This document shows positions 23,083 through 33,300 of a stretch of 64,000 nucleotides of DNA, piece by piece. Origin of the DNA: Filosporella fistucella (Eukaryota; Ascomycota; Leotiomycetes; Helotiales); contig JAQJZZ010000011.1 in the NCBI GenBank assembly GCA_030077755.1, forward strand, positions 2,604,001 through 2,668,000. Reading direction: 5' to 3'. A program made the position numbers and the translations under genes. How positions within the stretch are numbered: the first letter of the stretch is position 1; each line of letters begins with the position of its first letter. The notes beneath the pieces are model-generated. The model was not told the origin of the DNA, ran no database searches, and saw nothing but the letters and a program-made list of their open reading frames with translations.

Positions 23083-24453
23083 ATGGACTTCAATCTCGAC
23101 CTCGACATTTTGGGGCAGACACCATTCTTGATGAGGTTATACACCCAGATATCATTCTGCTATACTCTCCCAGACAACTTCTCGCAAGATGAGATTACTG
23201 ATGTCCTTGCGACTGGGCTGGAGCGCCTGTTTCGAAGCTTTCCATGGGTGTCAGGGCAGGTCGTCCACAAACACGGGGAAGATCACGGAAAAGATGGAAC
23301 TTTCAAGATTGTTGCATCGGAGGGAACATTTCGCGACCATTTTTCCATCAAGGATCTTCGGAATGATGCTTCCTTTCCTTCCATGGATGATTTAAGACAA
23401 GCGAATTTCCCGTTCAGCATGCTCGATGAGAATCTTATATGTCCTCGCAACACAATTCCAACAGGGGTGGATGAGTCTGCACCAATTTTCCTGGTACAAG
23501 AAAACTTAATCAGAGGAGGCTTGATTTTGTCAATTGTTGCGCAACATAACACCATGGATATGACAGGTCAAGGAGCTGTCATCGATTGGTACTCGAAAGC
23601 ATGCCGCAATGTTGCATTCACAGAGGAAGAATTGGAAACGGGCAACCTTCTTCGCCCTGAGCTTGTCCCGCTGCTTGATGATTACCAAAAAGGTCCAGAA
23701 TTAGATTACCAAGTTATCAAAACGTCGGATACCAAAGGCGAAAGGGACAATATTGAGTCTACCTCGGAAGCCCCTCCTTCTCCACCAGCCTCATGGGCCT
23801 ATTTTGTGTTTCGCCCGGCTTCATTGGTTTCCTTGAAGGCACTTGCCATGAAAAGCATACCGTCTGGTTTTGTTTCGGTGGATGACTCTCTGAGCGCTTT
23901 CATCTGGCGATGTGTTACTCGGGCTAGGCTGCCTCGATATAATGCGACCGACACATCAACGTTCGCGCGCGCTATTGACGTCCGATCATTTCTGAGCTTA
24001 CCATCAACTTATCCTGGATTAATGCAGAATATGACATACACGAAGAAGACATTTCAAGAGCTAGTTGATGAACCCTTAGGTGTCATTGCGTCTCAATTTC
24101 GCGCACAGCTGGATCCGAAAGCAGTGGCGTACAATACCCGAGCTTTGACAACATACTTCTCTCAAGTGGAGGATAGGAACACAGTTGGCTTTACAATGAA
24201 CATGAGTCCTGGCTCTGATATCATGCTCAGTTCATGGTCAAAAGTCAATTTCTATGATATGGACTTCGGTCTTGGACTGGGGAAACCAGATGCTGTACGG
24301 AGACCTAGATTTATACCGTTTGAGAGCCTGATCTACTTGATGCCAAAAGCAAGCGGCGGAGAGATCGCAGTAGCTATTAGTTTAAGAGATGAAGATATGG
24401 GTAGACTGAAAATGGACGAGGAGTTCTCGAAGTTTGGAGTGTTTGTTGGGTGA
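23083..24453 (+). CDS. BAHD-type (trichothecene 3-O-acetyltransferase-like) acyltransferase
   Basis: Single exon, 456 residues. It carries the catalytic HxxxD of the BAHD/Tri101 superfamily as H155-N-T-M-D159 in 'AQHNTMDMTGQG'. The second motif, usually DFGWG, appears as DFGLG starting at Asp394 ('YDMDFGLGLGKP'). Other family features are 'RSFPWVSGQVV' near the N terminus, 'DDSLSAFIWRCVTRAR' in the bridge region and 'ESLIYLMPKASGGEIAVAIS' at the C terminus. Such enzymes move an acyl group from CoA to a hydroxyl or amine of a small molecule and act in the cytosol. Its position, 680 bp from the end of the hydrolase gene and near the PKS-NRPS, suggests it decorates the polyketide-peptide product. 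The acyl donor cannot be told from sequence. Confidence 0.88.
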   Translation: MDFNLDLDILGQTPFLMRLYTQISFCYTLPDNFSQDEITDVLATGLERLFRSFPWVSGQVVHKHGEDHGKDGTFKIVASEGTFRDHFSIKDLRNDASFPSMDDLRQANFPFSMLDENLICPRNTIPTGVDESAPIFLVQENLIRGGLILSIVAQHNTMDMTGQGAVIDWYSKACRNVAFTEEELETGNLLRPELVPLLDDYQKGPELDYQVIKTSDTKGERDNIESTSEAPPSPPASWAYFVFRPASLVSLKALAMKSIPSGFVSVDDSLSAFIWRCVTRARLPRYNATDTSTFARAIDVRSFLSLPSTYPGLMQNMTYTKKTFQELVDEPLGVIASQFRAQLDPKAVAYNTRALTTYFSQVEDRNTVGFTMNMSPGSDIMLSSWSKVNFYDMDFGLGLGKPDAVRRPRFIPFESLIYLMPKASGGEIAVAISLRDEDMGRLKMDEEFSKFGVFVG

Positions 24454-25133
24454 CGTCTCACCAATTCAATGGGCACGATATCCGCGTATAGGACAGAGTT
24501 GACTCAAGCTATAGATTGACAGGCATGTACTACGGATAATCTGTCTACTAAATATGTAGAGCAATTTCTCAAAGTTGAAGTTGAAGCTTCTCGCTTGGAT
24601 CTATGCCATGACATCAGATAAGTTTTGTGTCGGGGATCTGAAGTTTGAGGACTCTAGAGTATTGGGATGCAGCTGTTATGCCAAAAAGATACGTTTTAAT
24701 GCTCAATTTATACAACAGTCTCCTACTGAGGGGCTGGCTTCCATTAGTGGTCACCCTCATGGCGTTGAGAGTCCGAGCATTCAAAGCTCAATTACGCACG
24801 TGACCGGCCACGTTCACATGATCTAGTGTGAGCCGCAAATGAATCAACTTGATCAACTTGTCATCCCCGTGTTAAGCTTTAGATGAAATGACCCCTCGTA
24901 TTCTGAATGTGAGAATCTATAAACCAAACACTCTCAATAAAAAGAAAGCTTCCAGTGCTCAGTCATTATGTAAAGCAAAATCAGCGCTAACCGAATTGAT
25001 ACCAAAAATAGAAATACGCCACAACCGAAAGACAACAACCTCAATCTTCGGACCCTTTTCATCACCACCAGCAACCTCGTCGTCCGTGAAACCCACCGTT
25101 TGTGCCACAACAAGAGTGCACACCATCAGCCAC
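24454..25133. other. Convergent 3' intergenic region
   Basis: Lies between the convergent ends of the acyltransferase and hydrolase genes. No gene seen; a CACGTG is at 24797-24802. Confidence 0.55.
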
Positions 25134-26426
25134 TTAAATGTGCTTGCATGGCACAAATCTTTGAATTCCAAATTGTCTATCCAAGAACTCGAATTGACGC
25201 TGACTCATGAGGCTCAAGCTTCCAATTTTGGCCTGCAAACCACCACTGGCTGGTCCATCGCCAATCCAAAGTTGCTTATCTGCCTCGTCCAAATGATCCA
25301 GTTTACCCATGATGCGTTCAGCATTCATTCTGGGCTCGAAGTAGATTGCTTGCTCAGCACCGGTGACCAGAACAGGGCAACGGACTCTGTCCAAGTACTC
25401 TGCACCAGTCTCTGATTGTAAAGTCATCGTTTGCATAAAGCGCATCATATCAGCTGGACTTTCAACCCCATAGCACCATTCATTCTGGGCGAACTCCCAA
25501 GCAAGCTGAAAGTTGAACTTGCTCATAAAGCGGCTGACCGAATTGAAGAGGTTGTCGCTAATGGTTCCGTTGAGCCAACCATTGATGAAGAATCCGGGCA
25601 TGCGACTTTTGACTATGTCAAACATGTTGTAAAAGCCGTCGCAGGAGATGCAAGCTTTGATCCGAGGATCCGATGCGGCGCGGAGGGCGAAATAGCCCCC
25701 CATTGTGGCGCCTAGAACAGCAATACGATCGAGATCCAGTTCAAGCCTTTCGTTTTCCGGTTCGAAGATGTCGAATACAAAGTCTAGGACTTTGGAAGTT
25801 ACATATTCCCAGTCAGGCCTAAGTGTCGTTCTATCCCTTCTGATAGAAAGTCCCTGCCCTGGGCCATCGAATGACAGAACAGCATACCCGCGCGGCAATG
25901 CTCCTGCAGCACCGTAGAAGTAAAGTTCTTCTCCCGTTGAATCCAATCCACCAGTTTGCAGAATCAGCGGGACACGGCCAGGAACTCTGTGCTCGGGAGA
26001 CGGCATGTAGAGACGTGCAGGAAGCTCAAGCCCCTTTTCGTATGGAATATTGAAAGTGATAACTTCGGAATCAAGTAGAGCTACACCTCGATCGTGAGCA
26101 TAGGCGCTTTTTTGGATGGAGGAAAGGAGGCGAGCATCCTCTTTGTTAAGATGCAAGAAGAATTCGCTGGACCGGTAGTAGTTCGATGCTCTGAGAAAGG
26201 CCCATCTTGCTGCGACTCTGTCTCCAGTGGCAAGTGCCTCTTCTCCAAGCTTTGAAGCCTCGTCTCCCCATGCATTCCATGTATGATACCACGCCTCTGG
26301 GTCATCATCCTTGAGACTCGAGCGTGCCTCAAGACATTCTCCAATTTCAGCACCCTGGAAAGGGGCAGATCCAAGAACTCGCAAGAATTCGAAGTCAAAG
26401 AATCCTGATTTGAAGAATTTGAACAT
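25134..26426 (-). CDS. Alpha/beta-hydrolase-fold protein of a PKS-NRPS locus, triad residues apparently lost
   Basis: Single exon, 430 residues from ATG 26426; the frame is open further upstream, but this Met begins the block 'MFKFFKSGFFDFEFLRVLG' that I associate with the N terminus of hydrolases near cytochalasan-type PKS-NRPS genes. A helical cap (to about 140) precedes the hydrolase core: 'VPLILQTGGLDSTGEELYF', 'SFDGPGQG' and 'VLGATMGGYFALRAASDPR'. The nucleophile elbow, normally GxSxG, reads G-A-Thr241-M-G. The acid site strand reads 'CPVLVTGAEQAIYFEP', with no clear Asp where 'GxxD' is expected. The segment that normally carries the catalytic His reads 'DGPASGGLQAKIGSLSLMSQ', with no His. 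It may bind rather than hydrolyse a substrate. It is divergent from the PKS-NRPS across 929 bp, so both are probably controlled together. Confidence 0.82.
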   Translation of the reverse strand: MFKFFKSGFFDFEFLRVLGSAPFQGAEIGECLEARSSLKDDDPEAWYHTWNAWGDEASKLGEEALATGDRVAARWAFLRASNYYRSSEFFLHLNKEDARLLSSIQKSAYAHDRGVALLDSEVITFNIPYEKGLELPARLYMPSPEHRVPGRVPLILQTGGLDSTGEELYFYGAAGALPRGYAVLSFDGPGQGLSIRRDRTTLRPDWEYVTSKVLDFVFDIFEPENERLELDLDRIAVLGATMGGYFALRAASDPRIKACISCDGFYNMFDIVKSRMPGFFINGWLNGTISDNLFNSVSRFMSKFNFQLAWEFAQNEWCYGVESPADMMRFMQTMTLQSETGAEYLDRVRCPVLVTGAEQAIYFEPRMNAERIMGKLDHLDEADKQLWIGDGPASGGLQAKIGSLSLMSQRQFEFLDRQFGIQRFVPCKHI

Positions 26427-27010
26427 TTTGTTCGCTTTCGTCGATCTTGTGCCTAGTGGCACTGATCTGAATTGGGTGGAGGTTGATGGGAAGGATGATC
26501 CACTTGAGAAAAGCAAGGAAGGCTTCTCATCTACCAAAAGTATTGGTAGGAACTTGCAACTTAATAGTATTTGGCTTTGTTTCGGTGTCGGACCACACAT
26601 TCGGTGATGGTCACGTGCATCGGTGCCTTTTGCGTTGAGGCTGAGCTCAAGTGAGTTGACCCGATTCGGCATGAAAGCTTCCGCCACCCACGTGGGATTC
26701 TGTAATAGCAGTGTTTGTAAAAGGTACCTTGAGCTATGTACAGCTGGCCCTAATTTCCTTCAGCTGCCGTAAGCGGCATTAAGCTTCATAGTCAAGATGA
26801 CAAGCCCGTCCCAAGAAACATACCGATGTACCATTCAGGTGATATTTTGCGCGCAAAGTCCCGAACACACGGGCACTTTGCCAGAACGGAACAGGTCGGA
26901 GTGGGGAAAATTATCGTGATGAGCCTCCGGCTGATGAAATCCGGTTGCTCTCCCACAAGACCGATTTTCACATATCAGAGCTGTTGTATCACTCCTCACT
27001 CAACTTCTGA

Positions 27011-27028
27011 ATCATCATCATCATCATC
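27011..27028 (+). repeat. (ATC)6 microsatellite
   Basis: Six tandem ATC triplets in the PKS-NRPS leader or promoter. Confidence 0.95.
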
Positions 27029-27056
27029 AAATCTCATCTACATTCTTAAGACTTTC

Positions 27057-27235
27057 CACTCGACTGACTCTCAGCTTTCCCGACTTGAGATTCTCGAATC
27101 GACTATCATCTTAAGCTTCCCGACTTAGAACGTATCCCGACTCAAAACCACTCTTGAATTTCCCGACTCAAGAACTTTTGGCTCGCCTACACCACTCGAT
27201 AACTCTCCACTCGAACATATCCCCCAATCCCGACT
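27057..27235 (+). repeat. Array of TCCCGACT and CACTCGA motifs upstream of the PKS-NRPS
   Basis: TCCCGACT occurs at 27078, 27118, 27135, 27161 and 27228, always on the same strand and mostly followed by an A-rich tail. CACTCGA occurs at 27057, 27193 and 27208. All lie 121-299 bp before ATG 27356. They could be regulator binding sites or a repeated leader element. Confidence 0.75.
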
Positions 27236-27355
27236 TTGAGAATACTCTGTTCTTTACCTAATTCGCGATAACACGCCCATTCCACTTGCTTTAGCCTAGC
27301 TACATTTCGACTAATATCCATCAACCAAACATAAAAACTCGCCCATTCAATCAAA

Positions 27356-30300
27356 ATGGTTTCAAGCAAGATGGCAGCAACTAAGTCTACCTCCAACAAT
27401 TATGACAAGTACCCCAATGAGCCCATCGCTATCGTGGGAACGGGATGTCGCTTCCCCGGTGGGGCAAGCAGCCCTTCCAAGCTTTGGGATATGCTTATCT
27501 CTAAGCGTGATGCCTTGCGTGAGATCCCCATGGATCGCTGGAACTCTGACGGTTTTCATCACTCCAATGGTGAGCGTGCTGGAGCTCTGAATGTGAAGCA
27601 TGCCTACCTCCTACAAGAGAATGTCCGTGAATGGGATGCTTCTTTCTTTGGTATCAACCCTCGCGAGGCTGAAGCCGTCGATCCTCAGCATCGCATTCTT
27701 CTCGAGGCAGTCTACGAGGCCATGGAAGCGGGTGGTTTCTCTATGGAACACATGCAGGGATCTGAGACTGCTGTCTATGTCGGTGTCATGACTGCCGATT
27801 ACTACGAAATGCTTCTCCGCAGCCCAGAGGCACTGCCAACCTACTTTGCCACTGGCACAAATTCCAGCATTCTGTCCAACCGATTGTCCTACTTCTTCGA
27901 TCTGCGTGGTCCGTCTGAGACTATCAATACTGCATGCTCTTCTTCCTTGGTCGCGGTCCACCGCGGTGTTCAGAGTTTGCGCTCTGGTGAAGCGAAGATG
28001 GCAATTGCTGGTGGCGCTAATCTCATCCTCAACCCTGAATTCATGGCTACAGAGGCCAACCTCCACATGCTTTCAGCTGAGGGACGGTCTCGCATGTGGG
28101 ATGCCGGTGCCAACGGATACGCTCGTGGGGAAGGCTTTGCTGCTGTTATCATGAAGCGCCTTTCTGATGCCATTGCAGATGGGGATGACATTCAATGTAT
28201 TTTGAGGGAGACCGGGGTCAACTCTGACGGCCGTACCAAAGGTATAACCTTGCCAAGTGGTGAGGCTCAGACCTCTTTGATTAAACAAGTGTATCGAAAG
28301 GCTGGATTGGACCCCTATTCTGCTCTGGATAGACCACAATACTTTGAAGCCCATGGGTCAGTTTTTGGATTCTCAGTAACTTCGGCATCTTGCTGACATA
28401 TGTACAGAACTGGGACCCCAGCTGGTGACCCAATCGAGGCCAACGGAATCCGAGATGCTTTCTTCACAGAGCAAGTTAAGAGAGAGGGTGACAATCTGCT
28501 TGTTGGCTCTGTCAAAACTGCCATGGGCCATACAGAAGGAACTGCAGGTCTCGCGGGATTAATTAAAGTCGCCAACGCCATCAAGCGTAAGGTCATTCCC
28601 GGCAATCTGTTATTCCAAAGTTACAATCCAAAGATTCTCCCTCTCCTCGACCACCTTGCTCTTGTCACCGAGACGCAAGCTTGGCCTGCCCCACCCAATG
28701 GGCAACCTCGACGAGCAAGTGTCAACTGCTTCGGTTTCGGAGGAACCAATGCTCACGCTATTGTTGAAAGCTACGAACCACCTACTCCATTTTTGGCTCG
28801 GAAACAGCTCATAGCCGCTCCGATTCAGGCTCCTCTTGCTATACCTCTCGTTCTCTCAGCGAATAACGAGGTATCCTTGGCAGCAATGCTCGCAAAGTAT
28901 CACGATCTCATTGAGAAAGATGACCAGATCAGTCTCAATGACCTCGCATGGACTCTTCAAACCCGCCGCTCCGAGTTGGCCGTGAAAGCCACATTCTTTG
29001 GTGCGACCAGGGAAGCTCTTCTCGAAAACATGAGAGCCGCTTTGGTCAAGACACAGAACACCCCTCCTGCCTCCATCGGCACGCGCCGCGACAACAGATC
29101 CAAGCAAGCTCGCATACTTGGAGTCTTTACAGGTCAGGGTGCTCAGTGGGCTAATATGGGCCGTGAGGTCCTAATATCTTCCACCATGGCCCAAGATTCC
29201 ATCAGAAATCTTGATGCTGCGCTTGCCGAACTCCCGGATGGACCTGCATGGACACTTGAAGATGTCATTTGCGACAAGACGAATGGGAAGCGCATTGACG
29301 CAGCCGAGTTCTCGCAGCCAGTCTGCACTGCTGTTCAAGTCATGCTGGTGGACATCCTTCGATCTGTCGGTCATAAGTTCACCACGGTCGTTGGACACTC
29401 ATCTGGTGAAATTGGAGCAGCATATGCAGCTGGTGTTGTGTCGGCTTCGGAGGCCATCAAAATCGCATACTACCGTGGTCTTCATACCAAACTTGCTCAA
29501 GGACCATCTGGCAAGGAAGGCACTATGCTGGCTGCTGGTCTCTCACACGAGGATGCCGATGAGTTCTGCTCGCAGCCTAGCCTTGCCGGTCGAATCTGGG
29601 TCGCAGCTGCCAATGCTCCAGAGAGTGTTACACTCTCTGGCGATGTTGATGCTGTCGTTGACGCCAAGGAGATCCTAGATGAGAGAGGTATCTTTGCCCG
29701 AGCCTTGAAAGTCAACAAAGCCTATCATTCTCAACACATGAACCCAGTATCTCCTCCATACCTTGAGGCTCTCAGAGCTTGTCAAATCAGCCCAAAACTA
29801 CCTTTCGAGGGTTGTACATGGGTTTCCAGTGTTACAGGCGACCGCATTGAGGACGAGATGGATCTCAAGGCCCTGAAAGGCGTTTACTGGAAGGACAACA
29901 TGCTTAAACCGGTCCTGTTCAGCACCGCTGTTGAACAGGCTGTGTTGGGACAGGAGCCATTCGACTATGTTATGGAAGTTGGCCCCCACACTGCATTGAA
30001 AGGACCCTTCCTCCAGACCTACAAAGCTGCTGTTGGAGGAAGCCTGCCATATGGAGGGACACTAGCTAGATTTACGAACGATTTGGCTTCCATGGCAAAT
30101 TGTCTCGGTGGACTCATGAATCACCGTGCTCCTTGTGACTTCCACACTGAAGAGTATATTCGCTCAGTTCAAGCTGGCGTTTCGCCTGTTCTTGTCACTG
30201 GTCTCCCAACTTACGCCTGGGATCACTCTCAGATCTACTGGGGGGAGACTCGTTACTCTCGGAAATATCGCCAACGTAGTAAGCCACGCCACGATCTCCT

Positions 30301-33300
30301 CGGCGCTCAACTTCCAGATGATCTCGAACATGATATGCGCTACCGAAATACCGTTCGCGTGTCGGAAACTCCCTGGCTTGCTGGCCATAAGGTGCAAGGA
30401 CAAATTGTCTACCCAGGCGCTGCCTACCTTGTTATGGCCTTGGAAGCGTCGAAAGACCTCGCCAAGAACCAGCCTACAAAAATGGTAGAGCTTTTGGATA
30501 TTGAATTGTCTCGAGCCATCGCTTTGGAGGAAGGTACTGCAGGCGTTGACACCCTTCTTACTCTGAAGAAGACCCACGAAGGACCAATGAATGGAGAGAA
30601 CTTTATCGAGGCAGAATTTTCTATTTTCTCTGCCGTCGGTGTTGATGCCGAGAATTGGGATCTTAATGTCAAGGGTCGCCTTCGGGTTATCCTTGCTGAT
30701 TCTAATTCTCCGGATATCATTTTACCTGTTAGGGATAGTGCCCCAGTTCTTCTCAGTACTTTGGACGTGGACAGCTTTTACAATTCTCTTGTGGAAATTG
30801 GGTTCAACTACACGGGCTTGTTCCACCGGTTAACATCAATCGACAGGCGTATGAACCGAGCCACCGCTCAGGCGATTGAATACCCGGAAGACCCAGAGAT
30901 GCCGGCAATGATGCACCCTGCGTTGATGGATGCATCTTTCCAGACAGTCTTCGCTGCTCTTCACTTTCCGGGCGACGGTGGCATGGCTTCTCCGTACTTA
31001 CCAACCGGCATCAAATGCCTTCGTATCAGCACCAACCGCGACGAACAAGGTCCAGAATCGGCTGTAACTATCGACACATTCATCACCAGCAATGAGAACA
31101 TGAAGATTGTTGCAGATATTGAGATGTGCTCTGAGACTGGTGCTCCAAGAATGCAAATTGAAGGTCTTGCTTGCACTTCATTGGAGCGTGCCAATGCTGA
31201 CAATGATGTGGAATTATATGCACAAACCATTTGGAGACCAGAGGTATCCAAAACTGTCACAGATATCATTTTGACCAGCGAAGATTCATCATCTGAGCTG
31301 ACCATGGTCGATTTGTGTGAGCGTCTTGCATACATGTATCTTCGCAAACTCAATGATTCAGTTACCAGGGCTGAAGTTGAGTCCTTCTCCTGGAATCATC
31401 AACGAATCTTCCAATTCATTGACCATCTCTTCCCTGTTGTAGAGAATGGACAGCATCCAACGCTCCGCCAGGAATGGAGTGAGGACGATTCAGCGTGGCT
31501 TGAAGCTCAGGCTGCCAAGCATCTTGATCAAGTCGATATTCAGCTCATCACTACTGTAGGACAAAATCTATTGTCTGTCGTTCGCGGCGAGACCAATCTA
31601 CTGGAGTGTATGATGAAGGACGATATGCTCAACAGATATTATGCACTAGGCCAGCAGATTAAGGAATCCAACGTTTCTCTGAGCCGTGCTGTTGGTCAAA
31701 TTGTTCATCGATATGCTGGAATGAAAATTCTGGAAGTCGGTGCCGGCAATGGCAGTGTGACTAGAGGTGTCTTGGAGGAAATCGGCCACCTTTTCAAATC
31801 CTACACTTTCACCGACTCCACCGACAAGTCATTCGACAGGGCCAAAGAAGTGCTACAAAAATGGACTAACAAGATTAAGTTCTCGACATTGGAGATTGAA
31901 GGAGATCTCATTGAGCAAGGCTTTGAGGAACATTCCTACGACCTCATTGTTGCTTCTAATGTTGTACAAACTTCGCAGAATCTTCAACGCACCATGGAGA
32001 ACATCCGTACTCTCTTGAAGCCTGGTGGATACGTTCTTCTGCAGGAGATCAGTGTCCCTGATGTTCTCCGTGTCAAGTTCATGACATTGGGACTCCCAGC
32101 TTGGTGGCTCGGCGATGACGACAGCCGCCGATTCGGCCCTGCTGCTTCGCTATCGCAATGGACCTCTCTTCTCAAAGAGACCGGTTTCTCTGGTGTTGAT
32201 CAAGTCACAAATGACTTGGCTGATCGTCCAATGTATATGACTTCCGTCGTTTTGTCTCAAGCTCTCACTGATGAGGTGCAATTTTTGAGAGAACCTCTAT
32301 GCCCACCGTCCTTGGCCCTTTCCTTCAAGGAAATTACTATCATTGGCGGCAACCAGGCACGAAACGCCGAGATCGCAACATATATCACCGAATCGTGCAA
32401 GGCAATTGGTGACGAGCAACCGAGAATCCATTTCGTAGAAGCCATCGAAAAGGCACGCTCTGGCAGTGCTCCACTAACTTCAGTCATTTTCATTCAAGAT
32501 CTGGAAGAGCCTGTTTGGAAGAACCTTACCCAAGACACAATCTCCGGTCTTCAAAGTGTGGTTGATCAGGCCCGCCAGGTACTTTGGGTCACATCTGGGG
32601 CCCGGCTCGAGAACGCCTATGCCAACATGTCTGTCGGTGTCGGACGAGGTCTTCAATCTGAATACGCCCACATTCAATTCCAGCTCCTTGACATAGAGCC
32701 AGCCGAGGCCGAAACTAGCAATGATTTAATCGCTGCGGCTGCTCTCAGACTGTTTGCAGACGAAGCTGTCCGCGCTGCTTCTCCAAACATTCTCTGGACT
32801 CAAGAGCCAGAACTTGTTATCAAGAATGGGAAGTTCTTGATTCCTCGGATCACCGCCGATCAAATTCTCAACGACCGATTGAACGCTCGCCGCCGAGCCA
32901 TTCAGAAAAAAGTCAACCCTTCTGAAACACAGGTATTGGTGTCTGAATTCGATGGCTCTTACGCCCTCGCCGAGCCACATCTTTCAATGATTGCAACGAC
33001 TCGAAGCACAGACGTCAAAATCAAGGTCACCCACTCTTTGTTATCAGCAATAAAGGTTGGGGAGAACATGCACATGTACTTGACAATTGGCAAGGTCATT
33101 GAGGGTGGCGATATTGCCCCTGGAAAAGATGTTCTCGCATTTTCCCATGTTAATGGATCTATCATCAGCGTCCCATCTACACAGATTGTCCCAATCTACG
33201 TCAAGGTCGACTCCCCACCAAAGTTCATTGAGTCTGTGGCTACCACATTCGTATCCACTGCCTTGTTCCGACAGCTTCGCCATGGATCTACAATTTTGAT

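Larger units (their letters stand above)
26427..27355. promoter_or_regulatory. Divergent promoter between the hydrolase-fold gene and the PKS-NRPS
   Basis: A 929-bp spacer between two start codons. Two CACGTG sites lie at 26612-26617 and 26689-26694. The PKS-NRPS-proximal third is pyrimidine-rich and holds an (ATC)6 run and the TCCCGACT array. It probably includes both 5' leaders. Confidence 0.6.

Noticed and set aside
26427..26687. N-terminal extension of the hydrolase-fold protein
   Set aside because: Open frame, but the sequence is not family-like, and the conserved block starts right at the Met at 26426; more likely 5' leader.
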